Below are positions 1 to 5,443 of a stretch of DNA of 5,443 nucleotides, piece by piece. Position numbers and translations under genes: made by a program. Each line of letters opens with the position of its first letter. The first letter of the stretch is position 1. Source of the DNA: Acidimicrobiia bacterium (GTDB taxonomy: Bacteria; Actinomycetota; Acidimicrobiia; Spongiisociales; ZC4RG35); the NCBI GenBank assembly GCA_003230435.1, contig QIDW01000387.1:1-5443 (forward strand), given 5' to 3'. A model generated the notes under the pieces. It was given only the letters and a program-made list of their open reading frames with translations, had not been told where the DNA came from and made no database searches.

Positions 1-1
1 C

Positions 2-31
2 GGTCTCGAAAGGCTCGTCGAAGCCGGCTGA
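2..31 (+). CDS. Possible 3' end of an upstream gene (partial)
   Basis: The first bases can be read as the last nine codons of a gene entering from the left (GLERLVEAG, then TGA at 29-31). These codons favour C or G in third position, and the peptide would suit the end of an amphipathic helix. The stop lies in the loop of a hairpin, a common place for a gene end. The fragment is too short to assign a family. A TetR-type regulator upstream would suit the operator-like boxes further down, but that is only inference. A competing frame stays open to a TAG at 94-96 with poorer codon use, and the region may equally be non-coding. Confidence 0.25.
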   Translation, partial: GLERLVEAG

Positions 32-46
32 CACCCATCGGCTTCG
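19..46 (+). terminator. Stem-loop, possible weak terminator
   Basis: CGAAGCCG at 19-26 and CGGCTTCG at 39-46 form a perfect 8-bp stem with a 12-nt loop containing the possible TGA stop. No T-run follows, so this is not a classic intrinsic terminator. It could still mark the end of an upstream gene or stabilise its mRNA. Confidence 0.3.
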
Positions 47-98
47 TACCTTCGGAAGCGCTCAACGACGTATATCGCGTCTCCCGACCAGGGTAGAC

Positions 99-127
99 TT
101 GACAACCTTACGCCGTACGGGTATGTT
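99..127 (+). promoter_or_regulatory. Sigma70-type promoter of the drrAB-like operon
   Basis: A perfect -35 hexamer TTGACA (99-104) is followed after exactly 17 bp by TATGTT (122-127), which matches four of six -10 consensus bases including both T ends. Transcription would begin near 133-135, giving a leader of about 50 nt before the ATPase gene. The spacer is filled by a palindromic box (106-120), so the promoter is probably repressed by a protein bound there. Confidence 0.65.
106..120. promoter_or_regulatory. Operator-like palindrome, box 1
   Basis: CCTTACGCCGTACGG is a 15-bp palindrome about a central C, with seven-base arms and one mismatch. It lies wholly inside the -35/-10 spacer, where a bound protein would exclude RNA polymerase. 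Its size and TAC(N3)GTA core resemble sites of TetR-family repressors, which often control DrrAB-type exporters. The regulator itself is not in the window, unless the fragment at the left edge is its tail. Confidence 0.55.
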
Positions 128-138
128 TGCGGCCTGAA

Positions 139-152
139 CTTACAACGTACGG
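139..152. promoter_or_regulatory. Operator-like box 2, direct copy of box 1
   Basis: CTTACAACGTACGG repeats bases 107-120 (CTTACGCCGTACGG) with 12 of 14 identities, in the same orientation and exactly 32 bp downstream, about three helical turns. It lies just after the expected transcription start. Two like-facing copies suggest cooperative binding of one regulator. The palindromic symmetry of this copy is weaker: the TAC/GTA core is kept, and the inner pair flanking the centre is lost. Confidence 0.5.
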
Positions 153-187
153 ACGCTCCCCCGAACCCAACCAAGAGGATGAGCCCC

Positions 188-1213
188 ATGAACCCACCCA
201 ACACGTCGCCGACTCGCTCGGCGGACGGCAACATCATCGAGGCGCGCGGCCTTGTCAAGAAGTACGGCGATGTAGTCGCCCTCGACGGCCTCGACCTCAC
301 AGTTCCCGAGGGCACGATTCTTGCGCTGCTCGGTCCCAACGGTGCGGGAAAGACCACTGCGGTATCCATCCTGACCACGCTCCTCGAACCGGACTCGGGA
401 ACCGCCACCGTGGCGGGCGCAGATGTCGTGGCGGCACCCGACGAGGTGAGAAGGAACATCGGCCTGTCCGGTCAATATGCAGCCGTTGACGAGCATCTCA
501 CCGGATTCGAGAACCTGGACCTGTTCGGACGGCTCTACCGGCTGGGAAGAAGGAAGTCGAGGGCAAGGGCACGCGACCTCCTCGAACGGTTCGATCTCAC
601 CGACGCTGCACACCGGCCGGTGAAGACCTATTCGGGCGGCATGCGTCGCCGACTCGACCTCGCAGGCGCTCTGGTGGCAGAAGCACTCGTTCTCTTCCTC
701 GACGAGCCGACCACCGGCCTGGACCCGCGCAGTCGAACCGAACTTTGGGCGATGATCCGCGAGCTGGTGAAGGGCGGCACGACACTGCTTCTCACAACCC
801 AGTACATGGAGGAGGCCGACCAGCTCGCCGATGACATCGTCGTCATCGATCACGGCCGGGAGATCGCCCACGGCACCGCCGACGAGCTCAAGACGATGGT
901 CGGAGGTGAGAGGATCGTAATCTCGCTCCACCCGAACGCCAGCATGGAGGACGCACAACGGGTTCTCGGTCAATTCTCGGTGGGAGATCTCCACATCGAG
1001 GGCCGAACGGCGATTGCGCCAATCTCGGGCGGGGCCCAAACCCTCACGGAGGTACTCCGTGCCCTTGACTCCGAGAGCGTGGCGCTTCGAGACGTCGGCT
1101 TGCGCAGGCCGACGCTCGATGATGTGTTCCTCTCCCTCACAGGACATGTCACAGAGAGCGAGAACGAAGATACAGCCGCCGGTGAGCTCGAAACGGTCGG
1201 GGAGGTCCACTGA
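188..1213 (+). CDS. DrrA-family ABC exporter ATP-binding protein
   Basis: This is the cytoplasmic ATPase of a two-gene ABC-2 exporter of the daunorubicin-resistance (DrrA) family, which powers export of hydrophobic drugs, polyketides or lipids. In the 341-residue product I see Walker A GPNGAGKTT (49-57), a Q-loop around SGQ (94-96), signature YSGGMRRRLDLA (148-159), Walker B LVLFLDEPTTGLDP (167-180) and, at the H-loop, LTTQYMEEAD (202-211). The switch His is Gln here, a familiar DrrA trait. The C-terminal segment LRRPTLDDVFLSLTG (305-319) is the DrrA-specific tail needed for partnering DrrB. Length is normal. I chose ATG 188 because the AAGAGG at 173-178 lies 9 nt before it, whereas that motif directly abuts the in-frame ATG at 179, which remains an alternative. 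The stop overlaps the permease start by one base. The substrate cannot be read from the sequence. Confidence 0.93.
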   Translation: MNPPNTSPTRSADGNIIEARGLVKKYGDVVALDGLDLTVPEGTILALLGPNGAGKTTAVSILTTLLEPDSGTATVAGADVVAAPDEVRRNIGLSGQYAAVDEHLTGFENLDLFGRLYRLGRRKSRARARDLLERFDLTDAAHRPVKTYSGGMRRRLDLAGALVAEALVLFLDEPTTGLDPRSRTELWAMIRELVKGGTTLLLTTQYMEEADQLADDIVVIDHGREIAHGTADELKTMVGGERIVISLHPNASMEDAQRVLGQFSVGDLHIEGRTAIAPISGGAQTLTEVLRALDSESVALRDVGLRRPTLDDVFLSLTGHVTESENEDTAAGELETVGEVH

Positions 1214-2019
1214 TGGAGAACATCGCCTACGCATTCGCCGATGGAGTCGCCGTTGCGAAGCGGAACGTGATCAAGATCAGACGCGTGCCCGAGATCCTCG
1301 TCTCTGTGCTGATCTCACCGATCATGTTCGTGCTTCTGTTCGCCTACGTGTTTGGGAGCTCGATCGAGATCCCTGGCGGCTCATACCGGGAATTCCTCAT
1401 CAGCGGTACCTTTGCCATGACGATCACGTTCGGTGCAACACTCACAGGCGCAGGGCTCGCCGATGACATGCAGAAGGGGATCATCGACCGATTCCGGTCC
1501 CTGCCCATGTCACGCTCGGCTGTGGTGTTCGGGAGAACGGCCAGTGACGTGATCTACAACCTCCTCTCGCTGGTCATCATGGCTCTCACAGGACTTCTCG
1601 TCGGTTGGCGAATCCACAACGGGTTCGTCAGCGCTCTGCTCGGCTTCGCGCTTCTCCTGTTGTTCGCGTATGCAATGTCGTGGATCATGGCCTACGTCGG
1701 ATTGATGGTCCCAAGCGTCGAGGTGATCAACAACGTGTCGTTCATGGTGATCTTCCCCCTCACCTTCATCTCCAATGCGTTCGTTCCCGCGGAGAATCTT
1801 CCGACGCCGCTGCGGATATTCGCCGAATGGAACCCGGTATCGGCCGTGACACAGTCGTCACGAGAGTTCTTTGGCAACATCCCTTTCGGGACCCCGGAGC
1901 CGGCCGCGTGGCCGCTTCAGAATGCAGCGCTCTACACGATCATCTGGGTCGCGATCATCATTGCCATCTTCGCCCCACTTGCGGTGCGCAGGTACAAACG
2001 AGTAGGAGTTCGGGGCTGA
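1213..2019 (+). CDS. DrrB-family ABC-2 type permease
   Basis: This is the membrane half of the exporter, 268 residues. Hydrophobic segments lie at about 27-48, 64-83, 112-131, 138-165, 171-194 and 239-258, the six-helix ABC-2 topology. Family landmarks are the cytoplasmic motif KGIIDRFRSLPMSR (88-101), thought to touch the ATPase, and the NAFVPAENLP (188-197) and EWNPVSAVTQ (205-214) segments before the last helix. Its ATG shares one base with the TGA of the ATPase gene (TGATG), and a GGGAGG at about 1199-1204 lies inside that gene, so the two are translationally coupled and made in matched amounts. The basic C-terminus (RRYKRVGVRG) is typical of a cytoplasmic end. No clear intrinsic terminator separates it from the convergent gene 31 bp downstream. 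Confidence 0.92.
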   Translation: MENIAYAFADGVAVAKRNVIKIRRVPEILVSVLISPIMFVLLFAYVFGSSIEIPGGSYREFLISGTFAMTITFGATLTGAGLADDMQKGIIDRFRSLPMSRSAVVFGRTASDVIYNLLSLVIMALTGLLVGWRIHNGFVSALLGFALLLLFAYAMSWIMAYVGLMVPSVEVINNVSFMVIFPLTFISNAFVPAENLPTPLRIFAEWNPVSAVTQSSREFFGNIPFGTPEPAAWPLQNAALYTIIWVAIIIAIFAPLAVRRYKRVGVRG

Positions 2020-2050
2020 GAGCCAAGACGGTCGCTTCGCCTCTCCCTAC

Positions 2051-2476
2051 TCAGCGTTGTGCGGTCGAAGGGACCTGTCTCCACGGCACGACGAAGGCCA
2101 AGAGGAACCCGACGTTGAGCAAGGCGTTCACCGGAGCACCGGCTGCGAACGAGCCAAGGCTGTCGGCGACGAACCAGACCCAGACGCCGGCGAGGATCAC
2201 CGTCCGGACGAGCTGGGGATCACGCGGGTAGGCCCTTGCGATCAGGACGAGCAGCGTGGTGCCGAACCCGATCATCACTCCCCCGAGAACCGCGGACAAG
2301 AGTCGAGACTCCGGTGTGAGGCTCTGACCCCCGTCGATCGGCCACAAGACGAGATCGGCGAGGAAGAGTGTCGGTGCCGAGGTCGCCGGCATCGATGCAA
2401 GAGCGATTGCGCCCCCGAAGCCGATGAATAGCCATGCACCGAGGTTCTTCCACGGTCCTGCTTTGACAGTTTCCAT
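2051..2476 (-). CDS. Small four-helix integral membrane protein, unknown function
   Basis: The product is 141 residues and strongly hydrophobic, with likely membrane helices at about 11-29, 58-80, 90-110 and 114-132. A loop with FLADLVLWPIDGGQSLTPESR (38-58) separates the first two. The WPIDGGQ and SRLLSAVLGGVMIGFG stretches look like conserved features of small bacterial membrane proteins of unknown function, judged from memory. ATG 2476 is favoured because AAGGAG (complement of 2482-2487) lies 5 nt upstream. An in-frame ATG at 2497 would add seven residues but has no such site. A much longer frame upstream is antisense to the neighbouring regulator and is not real. The gene diverges from the MmyB-like regulator across a 120-bp region with a palindrome, so it is the obvious target of that regulator. 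I cannot assign a biochemical role. Confidence 0.8.
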   Translation of the reverse strand: METVKAGPWKNLGAWLFIGFGGAIALASMPATSAPTLFLADLVLWPIDGGQSLTPESRLLSAVLGGVMIGFGTTLLVLIARAYPRDPQLVRTVILAGVWVWFVADSLGSFAAGAPVNALLNVGFLLAFVVPWRQVPSTAQR

Positions 2477-2497
2477 TCGAACTCCTTGTCGATTCAT

Positions 2498-2519
2498 CCC
2501 CAGTGTCTCGGTTCTGGGG
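2498..2519. repeat. Inverted repeat in the divergent intergenic region
   Basis: CCCCAG (2498-2503) and CTGGGG (2514-2519) form a perfect 6-bp stem around a 10-nt loop. It sits upstream of the ribosome-binding site of the small membrane protein and overlaps its most plausible, weak promoter on the - strand (TTGCTG at 2529-2524, GACACT at 2507-2502). It could be a second protein-binding site or an mRNA leader hairpin. Confidence 0.35.
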
Positions 2520-2529
2520 CGATCAGCAA

Positions 2530-2544
2530 TTACCTGACAGGTAA
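2530..2544. promoter_or_regulatory. Perfect 15-bp operator palindrome between divergent genes
   Basis: TTACCTGACAGGTAA has two exact seven-base arms around a central A. It sits just upstream of the -35 region of the regulator gene, centred about 43 bp before the predicted transcription start. On the other strand it lies just upstream of the weak promoter for the membrane protein gene. This is the expected site for a dimeric regulator acting on both genes. The adjacent MmyB-like XRE protein is the natural candidate, although the symmetry would also suit a TetR-type protein encoded elsewhere. Confidence 0.65.
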
Positions 2545-2573
2545 GTGTCGGAGGCAGGGCGCTCACGTATAGT
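2545..2573 (+). promoter_or_regulatory. Probable promoter of the MmyB-like regulator gene
   Basis: TATAGT at 2568-2573 matches five of six -10 consensus bases. The hexamer 17 bp upstream (GTGTCG, 2545-2550) is a poor -35, so the promoter may need help from a protein bound at the palindrome directly adjacent. The start would be near 2580, immediately before the ribosome-binding site AAAGGAG (2583-2589). Confidence 0.5.
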
Positions 2574-2596
2574 CGCCTCATCAAAGGAGACTGCCC

Positions 2597-3367
2597 ATGG
2601 AGACGACGTTCGGTCCAGCGCTCAGGGAGTGGCGCAATCGCAGAAGGGTCAGCCAGCTGGACCTCGGTTCCCAGGCAGGAGTCTCGGCGAGACACATCTC
2701 CTTTCTCGAAACCGGGAGATCGAAGCCGAGCAGGGAGATGGTGCACCACCTGAGTGAGTACCTCGAGGTTCCGCTGTCTGAACGCAATGCCCTTCTCAAC
2801 GCTGCCGGCTTCGCGGCGGCCTACCGAACCAGGGACCTCAGCGACGACGAGATGGCACAGGTCCGTGCCGCGATCGATTGGACCCTGGAACGCCACGATC
2901 CGTTCCCCGCTCTCGCACTCGACAGGCACTGGACCGTCGTTCGAGCCAACAGCTCCGCCGAAATCATGATCGGCGCAATCGGATTGAGCGAAGGCGAGAG
3001 CATGCTGAGCGCCATTACTGATACGAAGCGCATGGAAGCCGCGATCGTGAACTGGGAAGAGGTCGCCCAGTACCTGATAGTGAGACTCCGTACCGAGAGC
3101 GCGTTCGTTGGTGGGGATCCTCTCCTCGAATCGACTGCCGATCGGATGATCGAGGAGCAGCGAACTCGCTGGCCCGAACGCTCCGGCTTCCTCCAGGCCG
3201 TGGTTCCGATTCAGTTCAAGGCCCAGAACATGGTCCTATCACTCTTCAGCACGATCGCCCAATTCGGCACTGCAGAGGACATCGCCCTGGCAGATCTCCG
3301 CATCGAGATGTACTTCCCTGCCGACGAAGAAACACGACAGGTCCTCATGGGCTTGGCAAACGCGTAG
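2597..3367 (+). CDS. XRE-family regulator with MmyB-like ligand-binding domain
   Basis: This is a 256-residue DNA-binding regulator. An N-terminal XRE helix-turn-helix is evident at about 7-62, with SQLDLGSQAGVSARHISFLE (19-38) followed by TGRSKPS as the recognition region. The rest matches the MmyB-like (MLTR) ligand-binding domain, with landmarks PFPALALDRHWTVVRAN (102-118) and FGTAEDIALADLRIEMYFPA (223-242). Domains of this PAS-like type have been seen with bound fatty acid, so a lipid or fatty-acid ligand is plausible but not shown here. ATG 2597 has AAAGGAG (2583-2589) 7 nt upstream. Length is normal and no residue looks missing. It faces away from a small membrane protein gene with a shared operator region, the usual arrangement for autoregulation and control of one neighbour. 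Confidence 0.92.
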   Translation: METTFGPALREWRNRRRVSQLDLGSQAGVSARHISFLETGRSKPSREMVHHLSEYLEVPLSERNALLNAAGFAAAYRTRDLSDDEMAQVRAAIDWTLERHDPFPALALDRHWTVVRANSSAEIMIGAIGLSEGESMLSAITDTKRMEAAIVNWEEVAQYLIVRLRTESAFVGGDPLLESTADRMIEEQRTRWPERSGFLQAVVPIQFKAQNMVLSLFSTIAQFGTAEDIALADLRIEMYFPADEETRQVLMGLANA

Positions 3368-3418
3368 TCGCGATCGACTCGCTGCGCTCCTGTGGATCAT
3401 CGGGGAAGGGAAGACCGG

Positions 3419-4674
3419 TCAAGCCGGGTAGATCGGGAAACGGGACACCAACGCTTTGACGGCGTCCCGGATCCGGGTGGTGACCGGTTCGGCAGTGCCG
3501 GATCCCATCGCTTCGAGCACGTCGGCAATCCAGTGACCGATCTGGGTGAACTCGTCGACCCCCAACCCGCGCGCGGTGCCTGCCGATGATCCGAAACGCA
3601 AACCGGACGTGACCCTGGGTGATTCCGGATCGTCGGGAACCCCATTCTTGTTGGCTGTGAGGCCGGCGCTCTCCAACATGTCCGAAGCAGCAGCGCCCGT
3701 CAGGCCAAGTGGACGCAGATCGACCAACAGCAACGGGGTGTCGGTCCCGCCCGTCAGCACCGTGACTTCACGCTCGACCAGGGTCGCCGCGAGAGCCCTT
3801 GCGTTGTCGAGTACGCCCTGTGCATATGTCTTGAACTCGGGTTTCATGGCCTCGCGGAACGCCACCGCCTTGGCTGCGACCGCGTTGAGGATCACAGATC
3901 CCTGCACACCGGGGAACACCGCCGAGTTCAACTTGCGAGAGAGATCGGCTCGGTGTGACAGGATGAATCCGCCCCGCACACCGCGGAGGTTCTTGTACGT
4001 GGTTGCCGTGACGACATCGGCAACGGGAATCGGGTCCGGATGCAACCCGGCGGCCACCAGGCCTGCCCAGTGCGCCATATCGACCAGCAGGATCGCCCCG
4101 ACCTCGTCCGCTACCGCGCGGAAACGTTCCAAGTCGATGGCACGGGGGTAGGCAGAGCCTCCCGCGATGATGAGCTTGGGTGACCGTGCGCGGGCAGTCT
4201 CGGCCATGGCGTCGTAGTCCAAGAACCCATCAGCTCCGACGCCGTACTGGGCGATGTCGAACCACTTCCCAGAGATGTTTGGCCCCGCACCGTGGCTGAG
4301 ATGACCACCCGCCGACAGGTCCATCGAAAGGACGGTGTCGCCCGGGGTGAGAAAAGCAAGGAACACGGCGAGGTTCGCCTGTGAACCCGAATGCGGTTGA
4401 ACGTTGGCATAGCCGGCACCGAAGAGCTGCATCGCCCGCTCGATGGCGAGTGACTCGATCCGATCTGCGTTCTCTGCACCGCCGTAGTACCGACCTCCCG
4501 GATACCCCTCGACGGTCTTGTTGACCATCGGTGAGCCGATCGCCTCCAGGGTCGCCAGGCTGACCAGGTTCTCCGACGCGATCAGCTCAACGCCGTCTCT
4601 CTGGCGAGCAGTCTCAGCCTCCAAGGCCGCATAGATTTCAGGATCGACATCGGCGAGCCCCCCGGTGAAATGCT

Positions 4675-4678
<4 letters not shown>
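3419..4678 (-). CDS. glyA: Serine hydroxymethyltransferase family; probable alpha-methylserine (D-alanine) hydroxymethyltransferase
   Basis: This is a 419-residue PLP enzyme of fold type I, full length for the SHMT family. SHMT moves a one-carbon unit between serine/glycine and tetrahydrofolate. E. coli numbering fits without gaps up to the PLP lysine: SEN (35-37), Glu57, Tyr65, the HSGSQANLA segment (96-104), His126, Ser175, Asp200 and His203 (VDMAHWAG), Lys229 and Arg235. The carboxylate-binding Arg is 361 (TSGLRFG). Departures are Thr for Tyr55, Tyr for His228, Asn for Thr230, Ala for His123, GSVILN for GGPLMH at 260-265, and TDTPL for TDNHL. Tyr55 to Thr is, as I recall, the change that opens the site for alpha-methyl substrates, so reversible hydroxymethylation of D-alanine to 2-methylserine is my favoured role. 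The gene symbol denotes the family only. GAGGG (complement of 4688-4692) lies 9 nt before the start. The start overlaps the upstream frame by ATGA, suggesting coupled translation. SHMT family membership is certain; the substrate is inferred. Confidence 0.93.
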
Positions 4679-4937
<259 letters not shown>

Positions 4938-4941
<4 letters not shown>

Positions 4942-5443
4942 CTCTCGGAGCGTCCGACGAGGCCTCTTCGCACCATGAACTCGACGGCCGCGTTCATGTT
5001 GACAGGCTCGAGACGTGTGTCGTCGTGGTTCGAAGCCCACACACGAAAGAGTTCGTCGACGAAGCCCTGACCAACTCTCTGAATGCCCGCGAAATCGACA
5101 ACGACCGTCTTGAACTGGTCAAGCCCAACCGCGAGGCGTCGCGCTTCGGACCGTGAGACGAACGTCTCGCCGTGTAGAAAGAGCTTGACGATGGCCCGCG
5201 ATCTATCGAACTCGAACTCGGATGAGTATCCATCAAAGACCGACTCGAGGGTCCGTGTACTCCCCACATCATGGACCATACCGATCACGGTACCGACTCC
5301 AATGTCCGAAACACCGACCACTACGTCACCCACCATGTTGTCAATCACCCACTCGATACCATTCGCGGACAACGTGAACCGATCGACCGCCTTCGAGGTG
5401 AAGAAGATGCCTTCTCCGGTGTGGCGCTCAGGGTCCGTTGTCA
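4938..5443 (-). CDS. GHKL-type ATPase domain plus DUF4325 (STAS-like) protein, 5'-truncated
   Basis: The gene enters from the right edge, and 167 C-terminal residues are visible. The first, TTDPERHTGEGIFFTSK, contains GEGIFFTS, the glycine-rich ATP-lid motif of GHKL (HATPase_c-like) domains in this family. Residues 18-60 complete the ATPase sheet. Residues about 78-160 match DUF4325, a STAS-like domain, with FVSRSEARRLAVGLDQFKTV (94-113), VDFAGIQRVGQGFVDELFRV (115-134) and EPVNMNAAVEFMVRR (145-159). An internal TTG at 5372 could be mistaken for the start, but the frame is open and family-like upstream of it to the edge. By analogy with anti-sigma kinase/STAS pairs, a switching or regulatory role is likely, though the partner is unknown. 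The stop overlaps the next ATG by ATGA, placing it first, as far as seen, in an operon with the SHMT-like gene. Confidence 0.85.

Noticed and set aside
140..1234. 364-codon open frame on the - strand across the ATPase gene
   Set aside because: It is antisense to a gene with every ABC ATPase motif; GC-rich third positions create long open antisense frames. The protein has no recognisable domain.
2020..2050. Terminator between the convergent permease and membrane protein genes
   Set aside because: The 31-bp gap has no stem-loop of note and no T-run.
2477..2929. N-terminal extension of the small membrane protein to a 292-residue product
   Set aside because: The extra 150 residues are antisense to the MmyB-like regulator and run through the divergent promoter region. 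A good ribosome-binding site supports the start at 2476.
3366..3379. Hairpin AGTCG-CGAT-CGACT between the regulator and the SHMT-like gene as a bidirectional terminator
   Set aside because: The stem is only 5 bp, it begins within the stop codon and no T-run follows on either strand. It is too weak to annotate.

Overview
The window looks like chromosomal DNA from a GC-rich, actinobacterial-type organism. The evidence is a DrrA/DrrB-type ABC exporter pair, an XRE regulator with an MmyB-like ligand-binding domain, GC-rich third codon positions and clear Shine-Dalgarno sites. An uncultured Acidimicrobiia-like lineage would fit, but that is only a guess. No rRNA, tRNA, CRISPR array, insertion sequence or phage gene is visible.

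Left part (1-2019, + strand): after a possible gene tail and a small hairpin there is a good sigma70-type promoter. It carries two near-identical palindromic boxes 32 bp apart, which look like operators for a TetR-type repressor. It drives a two-gene operon: a DrrA-type ATPase and its DrrB-type six-helix permease, overlapping by one base. Together they would form a drug or lipid exporter.

Middle part (2051-3367): a small four-helix membrane protein (- strand) and an MmyB-like XRE regulator (+ strand) diverge from a 120-bp intergenic region. That region holds a perfect 15-bp palindrome and a 6-bp stem, so the regulator probably controls itself and the membrane protein.

Right part (3419-5443, - strand): three open frames are chained by ATGA stop/start overlaps. 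Transcription runs from the right edge through the C-terminal part of a GHKL-ATPase/DUF4325 (STAS-like) protein, a small unknown 88-residue frame containing eight exact copies of a 4-bp repeat, and a serine hydroxymethyltransferase-family enzyme. The enzyme keeps the PLP lysine and core residues but has Thr at the position of the conserved active-site Tyr55, Tyr in place of the His before the PLP lysine, and an altered GGPLMH segment. This points to alpha-methylserine (D-alanine) hydroxymethyltransferase rather than housekeeping GlyA. The most interesting combination is a tetranucleotide tract, in a frame coupled to the start codon of this unusual enzyme, downstream of a DUF4325 regulator-like protein. 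It could be a slippage-controlled switch.
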